The notes under the pieces are model-generated. The model was not told where the DNA came from, searched no databases, and saw only the letters and a program-made list of their open reading frames with translations. From Lactobacillus sp. ESL0700 (lineage in GTDB: Bacteria > Bacillota > Bacilli > Lactobacillales > Lactobacillaceae): DNA of 64,000 nt. The first letter of the stretch is position 1. The number at the start of each line of letters is the position of its first letter. The stretch spans positions 806,001 through 870,000 of the forward strand of contig NZ_CP113930.1 of NCBI RefSeq assembly GCF_029392095.1, in the 5' to 3' direction. The translations under genes and the position numbers were made by a program. Below are positions 9,002-18,096 of the stretch, piece by piece.

Positions 9002-9703
9002 TTACCATTTAACATTGGCGATTGCTTCAGGGTGGGGATTTTGTTCAATTTGTGTAACTTGGCCATCATGAAAATGAATTACACGGTCAGCGATTGGCGC
9101 AATGGTGCTGTTGTGCGTAACAATAATCACGGTTGCGCCTTTTTCCCGGCTCATATTAGCGATAATTTGTAAGACGCTCTTCCCAGTTTCATAATCTAGG
9201 GCACCAGTTGGCTCGTCGCAGAGCAAAATCTTGGGGTTCTTAGCAATTGCGCGGGCAATTGCGACGCGTTGCTGTTCACCACCAGATAGTTCGGCGGGAA
9301 AGTTATTGATGCGCTTTTGCAAGCCAACATCAATCAATGTTTGCACTGGATCTAATGCGTCCTTAACGATTTCTGAAGCAAGTTCCACATTTTCTTTAGC
9401 TGTCAAATTTTGAATTAGATTATAAAATTGAAAAACAAAACCAATATCATTTCTGCGGTAAGTGGTTAATTGCCGTTTGTTATACTTGGCGATATTTTGG
9501 CCATCAATGATGACGTCACCGCTAGTGTTGGTGTCCATCCCACCCAAAATATTAAGAATGGTGGACTTGCCGGCACCAGATGCCCCCAGAATAATCGCCA
9601 GTTCACCTTGCTCAACAGAAAAACTAACATCATTATTGGCCAATACTTCCGTGTCACCAGTTTGATATTTTTTAAAATTATGTCTTACCTCAATGTAGCT
9701 CAT
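9002..9703 (-). CDS. ABC transporter ATP-binding protein (LolD/MacB type)
   Basis: A 233-residue ATPase with Walker [10 protein letters not shown], the Q-loop in VFQFYNLI, signature LSGGEQQRV, Walker [13 protein letters not shown] and H-loop VTHN. The signature form and length are those of the LolD/MacB/FtsE group that serves FtsX-type permeases. The permease is the next gene, 15 bp downstream on the same strand, so the two form a two-gene operon. GGGAGTG precedes the ATG at a normal distance. Confidence 0.92.
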   Translation of the reverse strand: MSYIEVRHNFKKYQTGDTEVLANNDVSFSVEQGELAIILGASGAGKSTILNILGGMDTNTSGDVIIDGQNIAKYNKRQLTTYRRNDIGFVFQFYNLIQNLTAKENVELASEIVKDALDPVQTLIDVGLQKRINNFPAELSGGEQQRVAIARAIAKNPKILLCDEPTGALDYETGKSVLQIIANMSREKGATVIIVTHNSTIAPIADRVIHFHDGQVTQIEQNPHPEAIANVKW

Positions 9704-9731
9704 GTAAATTCACTCCCTGAAAGAACAAAAT

Positions 9732-10544
9732 TTATTTTAAATATTCTTCTAAAACCTGCAGTACACCCATGTCATTATTGCTTGGAGCTTCGTACTTGGC
9801 AATTTTCTTTAGCTTGGGATTGCCGTTTTTCATTGCGTAACCAAAGCCGGCGAGTTCAATCATCTCTTTGTCATTCATGCCATCACCAAAGGCAATTAGT
9901 TCCTCTGGTTTAACGTTGAAATAACGCAGAAAATATTTGATGCCTTGTCCCTTGTTGACGCGATTAGGCATGACGTCAATGTTATCGAAGCCACTTGTTG
10001 TGCAGTGGATTCGCTCGCTGCTGTTTTGGTTAAACCTTGCTTCAAGTTCACTGGCTAAGTTTGCATCGCAGTTAAGGGTGAGTTTAGTCAGATTGTCGCT
10101 AGTTGGCAAGTCAGTTAAGTCTGCGACTTCAATGACATTTGGATAGAAAAAATGCATTGAACTTTTGAATTTTGCGGAAGCTTGTTTACTAAGATATGAA
10201 CGCTCAAGTCCGCTAGCAGTAATTTCGGTTGCTGGGTAATTTTTTTGGATAAAACTGATTAATTTAATCCCCGCTTGATAAGTAAAAACGTGCCGTAAAA
10301 TAATATTGTTGTCCTGCGTTAAAATGGAGCCATTGTCAGCGACAATATCAATCCGGTCTAAAAAGCCATAAAAGTCTTTTTGCAGGCGAGATAACGGTCG
10401 CCCGCTGGAAGCAATGAAGTGGATATGATGCTTGCGCAATTCGGTTAGAATTTTATCAAAACGTTGGTGGTCAAATGTCTTTTCGTCATTTACAAAGGTG
10501 CCGTCCATGTCAACGGCAACGGCCTTAAAAGGAATCTCTTTCAT
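9732..10544 (-). CDS. Cof-type HAD family hydrolase
   Basis: A 270-residue HAD phosphatase of the Cof/IIB subclass, probably acting on sugar phosphates or related metabolites. Motif I is VDMDGTF with nucleophile D12 and acid/base D14. Motif II is FIASSGRP, the motif III lysine lies in NKGQGI, and motif IV is FGDGMNDKEM. The size and the C2-type cap between motifs II and III match the family. The start has a clean RBS (AAGGAG). It reads in the same direction as the ABC pair below it, but only a 28-bp gap separates them, so co-transcription is possible. Confidence 0.9.
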   Translation of the reverse strand: MKEIPFKAVAVDMDGTFVNDEKTFDHQRFDKILTELRKHHIHFIASSGRPLSRLQKDFYGFLDRIDIVADNGSILTQDNNIILRHVFTYQAGIKLISFIQKNYPATEITASGLERSYLSKQASAKFKSSMHFFYPNVIEVADLTDLPTSDNLTKLTLNCDANLASELEARFNQNSSERIHCTTSGFDNIDVMPNRVNKGQGIKYFLRYFNVKPEELIAFGDGMNDKEMIELAGFGYAMKNGNPKLKKIAKYEAPSNNDMGVLQVLEEYLK

Positions 10545-10628
10545 GTTCTTCTCCTTAATTATGTCTTAAAGTTATTATATAGTAGTTGCGATAATATTTT
10601 AATTGATATTGACCATTCTTTTGCAAAT

Positions 10629-10663
10629 AAAAACAGCCCCACATTCAGTGTGAGGTTGTTTTT
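10629..10663 (-). terminator. Terminator after the APC permease gene
   Basis: Stem AAAAACAGCCCCACA / TGTGAGGTTGTTTTT with one mismatch, one wobble and a five-base loop. On the minus strand it ends in TTTTTATTT, directly downstream of the permease stop codon. Confidence 0.8.
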
Positions 10664-10674
10664 AAAATATTTAA

Positions 10675-12324
10675 TTAATCTTGCGCATTATTTGGCTTTT
10701 TTCTACCAACTAGCCAGCAAAGTAAAACTGCTAAGATGGCTTCAATCACAATAATGATAATGTTTAAGCCTAATTTCAATTGACCCAAATTCATCATGCC
10801 AATATTGTGACCGCCAAGGTAGAGGTCAAGAATGATTGAGCCGATAATCAGGACAAACATTGTAATCCATTGATTGCGGCTGAAGGCAATGCCATATTCT
10901 TCTTCGCGACGTCTAATACTTGGCAAAATCACGCCAAGACCGATTAAGACGACAATTGCGACAATATTAATGATTAATTCATACCACCAATAACTGCTGA
11001 ATTGTTTAACGTCTAGCGGGGCAATTCCTAAAACAGTTGCGACAGCCGTAACTATTAATAGGAAGAATCCTGCGAGATAAGCCAATTTATCGTTTTTGAT
11101 AAAGACATAGTCAGACGAAAACTTCTTGGAGTTTTTTCTAATTCGCATGAAGGAATAGAAAATCCAGCAGGTAACACCTGGTGAGATGATACCGTTAAGG
11201 TTTAATAACCAGTTAAAAATGTCATTCATGTCAGGTAAGAAAATACCAAGTAACATGATAAAAGCTGACAGGGCAACAGTTAAGATATAACCGTTGATTG
11301 GCAAACCATTTTTGTTCTTTTTGCGTAAGAACTTCGGCATGTACTTGTCACCGGTATCAGAAATTAACATTCTGGTCATAGCATCTAGTAAGACGGCTAA
11401 AAGAGCAGCGTTATAAAAGACGGATGTCCAAGACCACAGGTAGAGTAGACCTTTACCAAGGCCATATTGTCTACCAACCATGTCGAAGACGTAGTATTCA
11501 CCGTTCATCTTCAAGTCATTTGGAATATGATTGGCATTGAAATAAATACCAAGAGCAAATGAACCAAAGACAGTTAAGAAGATGGTCATGATTGCTAGGG
11601 CAATCATTGCTTTAGGAAAGTCGGATTTCGGCTTCTTCATTTTAGTAACGTATGGCGCAACTAATTCACAACCGTTGAGGGCATAGATTAACATGGCAAT
11701 GGTAGTCCAGTAATGCATGTCAAACTTAGGAATAAGTGAGTGCCAAGTGAAGTTGGTAGTTGCCATGTGACCGCCGGATTTGCTTAGCCCAACAAAGGCT
11801 AAAAAGACAAACATGAAGGTCATAATCAGCATCATGCCACCGCCAATTGTTGATAATACTTCCATTGATCTTGAGAAGTAGTGTTCAACAATAATGAAGA
11901 TAATGAACATGGCAAAAGTCATCAAAGCAAAGTTCTTGTTTGAAATTTGGTCCTGAAACTTGCCGGAGCCAGTAACGGCCCAGCCAATATCGACGATAAT
12001 TGTGTTAGCCGAATCAACTGCATAAGGAATTGAGGCTGCCCAGTATGTCCAAGCGGTAAAGTAGCCTAAAAATTCGCCATCTGTTCCGCGGACCCATGAT
12101 GATAGCCCGCCACCTTCCTTATTAAAGACTGATCCTAACTGACCAACCATTAAAGAATATGGAATCACGTAAAAAATACACATGATAATCCATGAAGTGA
12201 CAACAGGCATTCCCTGATTTTGGAAGTTGTACATGATATCGTCTAAGCCGATAACAGTACAAAAAGCCATCAGAGTTAATACCGGCCACGAAATATATTT
12301 CTTGTTTGAACCTATTTCATCCAC
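10675..12324 (-). CDS. APC superfamily amino acid permease
   Basis: A 549-residue transporter with about 12-13 hydrophobic helices. The first helix carries FCTVIGLDDI and helix 2-3 the segment FNKEGGGLSSWVRGTDGEF, typical of glutamate/GABA antiporter-like and YjeM-like members of the APC family. Amino-acid uptake or exchange is the expected role, but the substrate cannot be read from the sequence. The start is GTG (12322-12324) with AAAGGAGAT 8 bases upstream; the nearby ATG is out of frame. It appears monocistronic, bounded by its own terminator. Confidence 0.85.
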   Translation of the reverse strand: MDEIGSNKKYISWPVLTLMAFCTVIGLDDIMYNFQNQGMPVVTSWIIMCIFYVIPYSLMVGQLGSVFNKEGGGLSSWVRGTDGEFLGYFTAWTYWAASIPYAVDSANTIIVDIGWAVTGSGKFQDQISNKNFALMTFAMFIIFIIVEHYFSRSMEVLSTIGGGMMLIMTFMFVFLAFVGLSKSGGHMATTNFTWHSLIPKFDMHYWTTIAMLIYALNGCELVAPYVTKMKKPKSDFPKAMIALAIMTIFLTVFGSFALGIYFNANHIPNDLKMNGEYYVFDMVGRQYGLGKGLLYLWSWTSVFYNAALLAVLLDAMTRMLISDTGDKYMPKFLRKKNKNGLPINGYILTVALSAFIMLLGIFLPDMNDIFNWLLNLNGIISPGVTCWIFYSFMRIRKNSKKFSSDYVFIKNDKLAYLAGFFLLIVTAVATVLGIAPLDVKQFSSYWWYELIINIVAIVVLIGLGVILPSIRRREEEYGIAFSRNQWITMFVLIIGSIILDLYLGGHNIGMMNLGQLKLGLNIIIIVIEAILAVLLCWLVGRKKPNNAQD

Positions 12325-12551
12325 TGAGATTATCTCCTTTAAAAATAATTAACGTGTTCTATTTTACCATTATTACAGTGTCTGACTAGACCCAAAATAA
12401 AGATATTTAGTTAGAATAATCTTAAAATAATTTAATTTGAGAATAATTTTGGCAAAAAGTTAGCTGAAATTGCTGCTAGTATTGAATTTTGTGCTGCTGT
12501 GAGTTAAGATTATTATCGTTAATAACTACAAATAAAGAAAGAAGGATTCTT

Positions 12552-13280
12552 ATGTCAGGACATTCAAAATGGCACAATATTCAAGGCCGCAAGAATGCGC
12601 AAGACGCTAAGAGAGGTAAAATTTTCCAAAAACTATCTCGTGAGATATATATGGCTGCAAAGAATGGTGGTCCTGACCCCTCAGGGAATCCTAACTTGCG
12701 GATGGTAATGGATAAAGCTCGTGCTAACAACATGCCTAAGACTAACATTGACCGCGCACTTAAGAAGGCTGAAGGAAATTCAGACGAGCATTACGATGAG
12801 ATTACTTATGAAGGCTATGCACCAGGTGGTGTTGCTGTCTTTGTTGAAGCTTTGACTGATAACAAGAACCGGACAGCTTCTTCAGTTCGTGTTGCTTTTA
12901 CGCGTAATGGTGGTTCACTTGGTGCTACTGGTTCAGTTGCTTACATGTTTGACCGTAAGGGTTACATTGCAATCGACCGGACAACAACTGATGCCGATGA
13001 AGACCAAATGTTACTTGACGTAATGGATGCCGGTGGCGATGACTTGCAAACAAGCGATGAAGTTTACGAGATTTACACTGATCCTAAGCAATTGGCACAA
13101 GTTCGTGATGCTTTAGAAAAGGCTGGCTACAAGCTTGCCAACGCTGAGTTAACGATGATTCCTGAGAACACTACACCAGTACCAGAAGACAAGAAGGAAC
13201 AATTTGCTAACCTTGTTGACGCCTTAGAAGACGATGATGATGTGCAAAATGTTTACACTGCCGCTGCTGATGAAGACTAG
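12552..13280 (+). CDS. yebC: YebC/PmpR family regulatory protein
   Basis: A 242-residue member of the universally conserved YebC/TACO1 family, variously described as a DNA-binding regulator and as a factor easing ribosome stalling. The diagnostic N-terminus [20 protein letters not shown] starts at the ATG at 12552, preceded by AGAAGGAT; an upstream in-frame start at 12489 would add a non-family leader. [15 protein letters not shown] and the acidic C-terminus are also family-typical. It is monocistronic and lies just before the competence operon. Confidence 0.95.
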   Translation: MSGHSKWHNIQGRKNAQDAKRGKIFQKLSREIYMAAKNGGPDPSGNPNLRMVMDKARANNMPKTNIDRALKKAEGNSDEHYDEITYEGYAPGGVAVFVEALTDNKNRTASSVRVAFTRNGGSLGATGSVAYMFDRKGYIAIDRTTTDADEDQMLLDVMDAGGDDLQTSDEVYEIYTDPKQLAQVRDALEKAGYKLANAELTMIPENTTPVPEDKKEQFANLVDALEDDDDVQNVYTAAADED

Positions 13281-13300
13281 GGTTAACATAAAATAACGAT

Positions 13301-13331
13301 AAATCACTCAATTTTTTGAGTGATTTTTTAT
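13301..13331 (+). terminator. Terminator after yebC
   Basis: The hairpin AAATCACTCAA / TTGAGTGATTT is followed by a T-run. It separates yebC from the comG operon. Confidence 0.85.
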
Positions 13332-13395
13332 TTACAAAAAATTTTTCACCTCTTTTGCGTATGTACTTGTAGAGTGCAGGCAAAGGAGGTTTTTT

Positions 13396-14370
13396 ATGCG
13401 AATTAAGGAAACGGTCAACTCGTTAATTGAAGAAGCAATTGCCAAGCACGCCAGTGACATGTTTTTCCTGGTACATGATGAGCAAATGGTGGTCAACTTG
13501 CGGACAATTGCTGGGATTAGTCAAAAGGCCGTGTTTACATTAAATGAAGGGAAAGAAATTATCAACTTTCTCAAATATGGCGCGCAAATGGATATTGCGG
13601 AGCACCGCAGGCCACAGGTTGGAGCACTAACGTATGACTATCACCAAGAAAAATATTATCTGCGTTTATCAAGCATTGGCGACTTTACCGGTTGTGAATC
13701 GTTGGTATTACGGATTATTTATCAAGTGCAGTTGGGCCAGTATTTTTTACCTAAGCAAATTGAGAAATTAACGCAGTTGGCTAAACGGCGCGGCTTAATT
13801 GTCACAAGTGGTCCCACTGGCTCTGGTAAAACGACGACGATGTATAAGTTGGCGCAAGCTGTTGGGCAGGGAAAAATGGTGATGACAATTGAGGATCCGG
13901 TTGAAATCCATCAAGCGACATTTTTACAAACTCAGGTTAATGATGAGGCTGAAATTAGTTATGCACGCTTGTTAGAAGCAGCTTTGCGCCACCGTCCCGA
14001 TATTTTAATTATTGGCGAAATTCGAAATGCCCAAACGGCACGTCTAGCAGTTGATGCCGCACTAAGCGGACACCTCGTGCTAGCAACTGTTCATGCCAAG
14101 AGTACGCTGCAGACAATTTCGCGATTAGAGAGTTTGCAGATTAATCAGAATGAGCTAAGTAACTGTTTAACGGCTGTTTCTTACCAGCGACTCTTGCCGA
14201 CGATGGCCGGCTTTTCATGCTTACTCGATATTGCCAGTGGACAAGACTTGCAGGATAGTATTGGGCAAACTCAACGAGGGAATTTTGTTAAGTGGACGGA
14301 TAATTTAGCAGAATTGAAACAGCGAGGTGAAATTAGTGCGCCAATCTATAAGCAATTTCAAGAAGGGTAA
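13396..14370 (+). CDS. comGA: Competence pseudopilus ATPase ComGA
   Basis: A 324-residue secretion/traffic ATPase (GspE/PilB family) that powers assembly of the transformation pseudopilus at the inner face of the membrane. Walker A (SGPTGSGKTTT), the Asp box (MTIEDPVE), Walker B (DILIIGEIRN) and the His box (ATVHAKS) are all intact. The N-terminal domain is short, as usual for ComGA. RBS AAAGGAGGT precedes the ATG. It opens an overlapping seven-gene operon ending at about 16989. I did not find a TACGAATA-like competence box in the 115 bp upstream. Confidence 0.95.
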   Translation: MRIKETVNSLIEEAIAKHASDMFFLVHDEQMVVNLRTIAGISQKAVFTLNEGKEIINFLKYGAQMDIAEHRRPQVGALTYDYHQEKYYLRLSSIGDFTGCESLVLRIIYQVQLGQYFLPKQIEKLTQLAKRRGLIVTSGPTGSGKTTTMYKLAQAVGQGKMVMTIEDPVEIHQATFLQTQVNDEAEISYARLLEAALRHRPDILIIGEIRNAQTARLAVDAALSGHLVLATVHAKSTLQTISRLESLQINQNELSNCLTAVSYQRLLPTMAGFSCLLDIASGQDLQDSIGQTQRGNFVKWTDNLAELKQRGEISAPIYKQFQEG

Positions 14371-15340
14371 GTTGACAGGTCAAGAGCAGCTAGCCTTTCT
14401 TGATTACTTACAAAATAGCCTGGCCAATGGCTTTTCTCTCAGCACTAGTTTGGAATTAATGCCGATATTATGGCCGAAACGTAAAAGGCTGCTAGCAGGT
14501 TTGAGCCAAAGAATGACTCTGGGTGCTGATTTAGGTCAGGAAATGTGGCAACTGGGTTTTAGTAAAACAGTGGCCACACAAGTCGAATTAGCAATGCAAC
14601 AGGGAAATTTGCTTGATTGCTTGTCGCAGCTGGCTACACTGAATCGTCTGAAAAATGAACAGATTAAGAAGTTAAAAACCGAAATGTCATATCCGGTAGT
14701 ATTAGTCGTAATGATGATTGCACTACTTGTCTTTATGCAGACCTTTGTATCAAGCCAATTTTCATCTTCTAACGAGCACACTGGTGATGTCTTGCTGGTA
14801 GGCATACTGGGGTTAGGTTTGTTATTTCTCTATTATTTCACGCAAGTTCTAACCCTTTTGCGTAAACAAGATTACCATTCACTAAAAAAACTAGCGCATT
14901 ACCCAATTATTGGCGCAACGGTCAAAGTGTATGTCAAATATCTCTTAGTTTATGATATTGGCTTATTGGTTGCAAGCGGTTTTTCTCTGCAAAAGATGTG
15001 TCAGTATGCGGCAAATCAGGAAAAAGGATCACTGCAGCAGTATCTTGGTGCCAAGGTAAACCGGCAGTTAGCCAAGGGTAAGAGTTTGCAGGAGATTATT
15101 AAGCAGGAATTATTTTTGCCAGATGAATTAGTAATCTTGCTTGAGACGGGATCAACTAAGGGTGATTTAGGCAATCGCTGTTTACTACTCGGACAAACAT
15201 TATTTACAGATTTAACTAGTAAAATTGAAAAATTAATCGTTAATGTACAGCCAGTTTGCTTTATTTTGATTGGGTTGTGCATTATCGGGATGTATTTAAA
15301 ATTGTTGCTGCCAATGTATGCCATGATGCAGCAGATTTAA
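14327..15340 (+). CDS. comGB: Competence pseudopilus membrane platform ComGB
   Basis: A polytopic inner-membrane platform protein (GspF/PilC family), about 337 residues, carrying two GspF repeats (around residues 20-140 and 200-330). Three hydrophobic helices are seen (around 120-142, 155-175, 305-330). It overlaps comGA by 44 bp if the GTG at 14327 is used. An in-frame TTG at 14372 with AGAAGGG just upstream is a good alternative giving 322 residues, so the exact start is unsure. It should anchor ComGA and recruit ComGC-type pseudopilins. Confidence 0.9.
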   Translation: MKLVRQSISNFKKGKLTGQEQLAFLDYLQNSLANGFSLSTSLELMPILWPKRKRLLAGLSQRMTLGADLGQEMWQLGFSKTVATQVELAMQQGNLLDCLSQLATLNRLKNEQIKKLKTEMSYPVVLVVMMIALLVFMQTFVSSQFSSSNEHTGDVLLVGILGLGLLFLYYFTQVLTLLRKQDYHSLKKLAHYPIIGATVKVYVKYLLVYDIGLLVASGFSLQKMCQYAANQEKGSLQQYLGAKVNRQLAKGKSLQEIIKQELFLPDELVILLETGSTKGDLGNRCLLLGQTLFTDLTSKIEKLIVNVQPVCFILIGLCIIGMYLKLLLPMYAMMQQI

Positions 15341-15350
15341 GGAGATTATA

Positions 15351-15698
15351 ATGAAGAAAAAGTTTAAACAATATTTATTAAAGATTTTAGCTAAAAGTCG
15401 TAAGGCACAAGGTTTTACGTTGATTGAAATGGTCGTGGTCATTGCCATTATTGTGTTGCTACTCTTGATTATTGCACCTAATTTGACTAAACAAAAACAG
15501 AGTGCGGCTGATCGTACCGAAGATGCCTTTAAGACAACTTTGCAAACTCAAGCTGATCTTTATGAAGAAGATAAGGATCGCAAGGGTAAAGATATTACTT
15601 TCCAAAATATGTTTGAAGATGGTTATTTGACCAAAAATCAACTTGATAAATCCAAAAACTATACGGTAAATAATGGTGTGGTTGAAAAAGGCAATTAA
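15351..15698 (+). CDS. comGC: Major pseudopilin ComGC
   Basis: A 115-residue prepilin forming the main shaft of the DNA-uptake pseudopilus. The leader ends in KAQ, followed by the type III peptidase site G|FTLIEMVVV with the essential Glu at mature position 5. A 20-residue hydrophobic helix and a soluble acidic/lysine-rich C-terminal domain follow. The leader of ~21 residues is basic (MKKKFKQYLLKILAKSRK). RBS AAGGAGATT lies just upstream. It should be cleaved by a ComC/PilD-type peptidase encoded elsewhere. Confidence 0.95.
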   Translation: MKKKFKQYLLKILAKSRKAQGFTLIEMVVVIAIIVLLLLIIAPNLTKQKQSAADRTEDAFKTTLQTQADLYEEDKDRKGKDITFQNMFEDGYLTKNQLDKSKNYTVNNGVVEKGN

Positions 15699-16110
15699 AG
15701 TTAAATTTTCTGGCTTTACATTAGTCGAAATGGTTGTGTGCCTAATGATTGCACTCAGCTTAGTAATGCTTGGAACTGTCGAAATTTCCGCATATCGCCA
15801 GCAGTTAGTTCTTAATAATACTACTAGAGAAGTTAAAAGTTCTATTGAACAAGCGGCGCGGTACAGTACGATTAAGCATGAGTCAGTTACAATAGTATAT
15901 CGGCCAGATACAAAGATACTTGTTTTTAATGGTGATGGCTTTTCTCAAAATATCCAGATCGCTTCAACAATTACTATCTACGGTCTTAAGAATACAACAC
16001 TGATTACAAATGATGGAATACTAGCACCCAAAACTATTACTATTGCTGATGGTCAACATTCACAGAAGATAAAGTTACAAATGCTTTGGGGGCGAGCAAT
16101 TGAAGAATAG
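15673..16110 (+). CDS. comGD: Minor pseudopilin ComGD
   Basis: A 145-residue prepilin-like protein with leader cleavage site SG|FTLVEMVVCL and the conserved Glu5. It overlaps the end of comGC by 26 bp. The mature part is β-strand-rich, as expected of minor pseudopilins that sit at the pilus tip or prime assembly. Assignment to ComGD rests on position and size. Confidence 0.88.
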   Translation: MVWLKKAIKVKFSGFTLVEMVVCLMIALSLVMLGTVEISAYRQQLVLNNTTREVKSSIEQAARYSTIKHESVTIVYRPDTKILVFNGDGFSQNIQIASTITIYGLKNTTLITNDGILAPKTITIADGQHSQKIKLQMLWGRAIEE

Positions 16111-16378
16111 ATTTCGACTAAAGGGCTTTTTACTGGCAGAAAGTGTGGTGGCACTTGTTTTAGCAGTGATGGGTGTGACTCTAATTGCGCTAATCGTTAG
16201 CGGCAGTATGGTAAATGAGCACCAAATCGAGTTAAAGACAGACCGAACTTATGCTTGGCATGTGCTGAAAGAAAGCAATTTAGATAAAATTACCGTTCAT
16301 GATCGTGTTTATCAACCTGTAGGAGCAAAAAGCGTCTATGATACAACAGATAAGAAAACTTATGAAATTAAGGAATAA
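16100..16378 (+). CDS. comGE: Minor pseudopilin ComGE
   Basis: A 92-residue protein with the prepilin-like motif KG|FLLAESVVALVLAVMG, a basic leader and one hydrophobic helix. The start is TTG at 16100, overlapping comGD by 11 bp and preceded by GGGGGCGAG. Order and size identify it as ComGE; sequence conservation in this gene is normally poor. Confidence 0.8.
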   Translation: MKNRFRLKGFLLAESVVALVLAVMGVTLIALIVSGSMVNEHQIELKTDRTYAWHVLKESNLDKITVHDRVYQPVGAKSVYDTTDKKTYEIKE

Positions 16379-16865
16379 GGGCTTTATGTTATCCGAAGCC
16401 ATGTTTGCGGTTTTTATAACTTTGTTGGTTGTTTTAATGTTACAAAATTTGTTAAAAAGCATGACCTTGGCCAACAAAGCTGAGCACCATACCGACGATG
16501 TGGTGTTTTCTTATGTGCAATTCAACCGCTTTTTACATGATGGTAATACTAAATTGGCCTATGTTGATGCCGCTGCTTCCACGGCAAAAAAGGCAAAGAT
16601 TGTGAAAGTAGACCAAGATAATAATGAAAATATTTATTGGTTAACTTTTTATAAAAATATGATTCGGGCAACAACTTTTGAAGGCGGACATATGCCACTT
16701 TTATTGAATGTTAGTAAAGCAAAGTTTGTGACGCAGTCGCAACAGCTGAAGATTGTTGTGACAGAAGATGATGGCCGCCAGTCTGAATTATATTTTAAAT
16801 TAGCTAAGCAGCCGGAAAAGAAGGCAAAAAATGAACAAGCTAAAAAAGCAAAAAGTAAAAGCTAG
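16338..16865 (+). CDS. comGF: Minor pseudopilin ComGF
   Basis: A 175-residue protein with prepilin motif KG|FMLSEAMFAVFITLLVVL and a ComGF-like soluble domain ending in a lysine/alanine-rich tail. It overlaps comGE by 41 bp. A second in-frame ATG at 16362 would shorten the leader to a more usual length, so the start is uncertain. Together with the ComGG-like protein it should complete the minor pseudopilin set. Confidence 0.85.
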   Translation: MIQQIRKLMKLRNKGFMLSEAMFAVFITLLVVLMLQNLLKSMTLANKAEHHTDDVVFSYVQFNRFLHDGNTKLAYVDAAASTAKKAKIVKVDQDNNENIYWLTFYKNMIRATTFEGGHMPLLLNVSKAKFVTQSQQLKIVVTEDDGRQSELYFKLAKQPEKKAKNEQAKKAKSKS

Positions 16866-16989
16866 TGCGTTACTTAGTAGCGTTTTGGTATTAATTACTT
16901 GTCTGTTGTTCCTACAATTTTATCAGGAAGTTTATCGTTTCAGCATGGAAAGTGACCTGCTATTAATTGAATATCTAGTCAACAATTGA
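16831..16989 (+). CDS. comGG: ComGG-like short competence protein
   Basis: A 52-codon gene at the end of the comG operon, overlapping comGF by 35 bp. It begins at ATG 16831, with AAGAAGG about 8 bases upstream. The product has a very basic start (MNKLKKQKVKA), then a hydrophobic helix (about residues 12-30) and a short polar tail. That layout and the position fit ComGG, the least conserved pseudopilin-like component, but the protein is shorter than Bacillus ComGG and lacks a clear prepilin cleavage motif. The symbol is therefore positional. Confidence 0.6.
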   Translation: MNKLKKQKVKASALLSSVLVLITCLLFLQFYQEVYRFSMESDLLLIEYLVNN

Positions 16990-17049
16990 TTTGCTTGCAC
17001 CGATAACCTTCTTTCTATTAAAATGGTAAGGAGATAAGGGGAATCAAGC

Positions 17050-18054
17050 ATGGATAAAATTGAAGAACTTTTTAATAAATTTTTGGACTGTGTTAAGTGT
17101 CTGCAGGATAGCTTAAATGTTACTTTTGGTGAGGCTTTAACCGAAACCTTTGATAATCTTGAAACAGGTAAGATTAAGGTTGAAATGGGTGCCCCAGATA
17201 AGGACACGGTTGCTAAGTTAAGTCAAAAATATGCGGCACTAGATTATGATCATTTAGCGCAGAAGGACAAAGTACAAATTTTTACTTACCTAGTCCTTAA
17301 AGCAATTAATGAAGACGAATTAGACGTCAATCAGATGCCGACACCACCAGCTATTGCCACAATTATTGCAATGTTGATGAAGAAGCTGCTGCCGGCAGAT
17401 AAGGACTTGACGATTGTCGACCCAGCAGTTGGAACTGGTAGTTTGCTATATGAAGTTGTTAACCAGTTGAAAATGGCTAACCATTCTAAGCTGAATTATG
17501 AGTTAGCTGGAATTGATAACGACGAGGAAGTGCTGAACTTTGCCGACGTTGGTGCTCATTTAAATGGGATTAAGATTGACTTGTATTGCCAGGATGCTCT
17601 TAGTCCTTGGTTACTTGAAAGTCCAGAGGCAGTAGTTAGTGATTTGCCAATTGGTTATTATCCGATTGATGATAATGCAGCTAATTTTGCAACGAAAGCT
17701 GAAAAAGGGCACTCATTTGCACATCTTTTGTTTATTGAGCAAATTATTAAAAATCTGCAGCCTGGAGGCTATGCCTTTTTAGTTGTGCCCAAATCAATTC
17801 TTTCTGGTAAAGTTGGGGCTGATTTTATGCCGTGGCTTGCCGAAAAGGTCTTCTTGCGGACGATTGTTGAGTTACCGGATAACATGTTTCAGAATAAATT
17901 TAACCAAAAATCAGTCTTGGTATTTCAAAATCACGGCACTGGTATTAGTAGCAGTGAGGTTTTGCTCACAAAGTTAGACTCAATTAAGAAGCAAGAGGAG
18001 CTAATTAAGCTTAATGTTAAGCTAAATGAGTGGTATACTAATAACATTCATTAA
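17050..18054 (+). CDS. YtxK-like class I SAM-dependent methyltransferase
   Basis: A 334-residue protein of the N6-adenine DNA methylase fold. Motif I (VDPAVGTGSLLYEV) binds SAM around residue 120. The catalytic motif IV reads SDLPIGYYP in place of a canonical NPPY, as in the Bacillus YtxK family found between comG and ackA. There is no target-recognition domain or adjacent restriction gene, so this is unlikely to be a restriction-modification enzyme. It follows the comG operon by 60 bp with its own RBS (AAGGAGATAAGGGG) and precedes ackA by 42 bp. The real substrate is unknown. Confidence 0.85.
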   Translation: MDKIEELFNKFLDCVKCLQDSLNVTFGEALTETFDNLETGKIKVEMGAPDKDTVAKLSQKYAALDYDHLAQKDKVQIFTYLVLKAINEDELDVNQMPTPPAIATIIAMLMKKLLPADKDLTIVDPAVGTGSLLYEVVNQLKMANHSKLNYELAGIDNDEEVLNFADVGAHLNGIKIDLYCQDALSPWLLESPEAVVSDLPIGYYPIDDNAANFATKAEKGHSFAHLLFIEQIIKNLQPGGYAFLVVPKSILSGKVGADFMPWLAEKVFLRTIVELPDNMFQNKFNQKSVLVFQNHGTGISSSEVLLTKLDSIKKQEELIKLNVKLNEWYTNNIH

Positions 18055-18096
18055 TTTGTGAAAATACAAAGTTACATGTATGGAGGAATTTTATTT

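Noticed and set aside
13332-13395. Competence sigma-factor box upstream of comGA
   Set aside because: No TACGAATA-like or ComK-box pair could be identified convincingly in this short interval.
17050-18054. Restriction-modification methylase
   Set aside because: The fold is that of an N6-adenine methylase, but the catalytic motif is DLPIGYYP rather than NPPY/F, and there is no specificity or restriction gene. Context (comG and ackA) fits YtxK.
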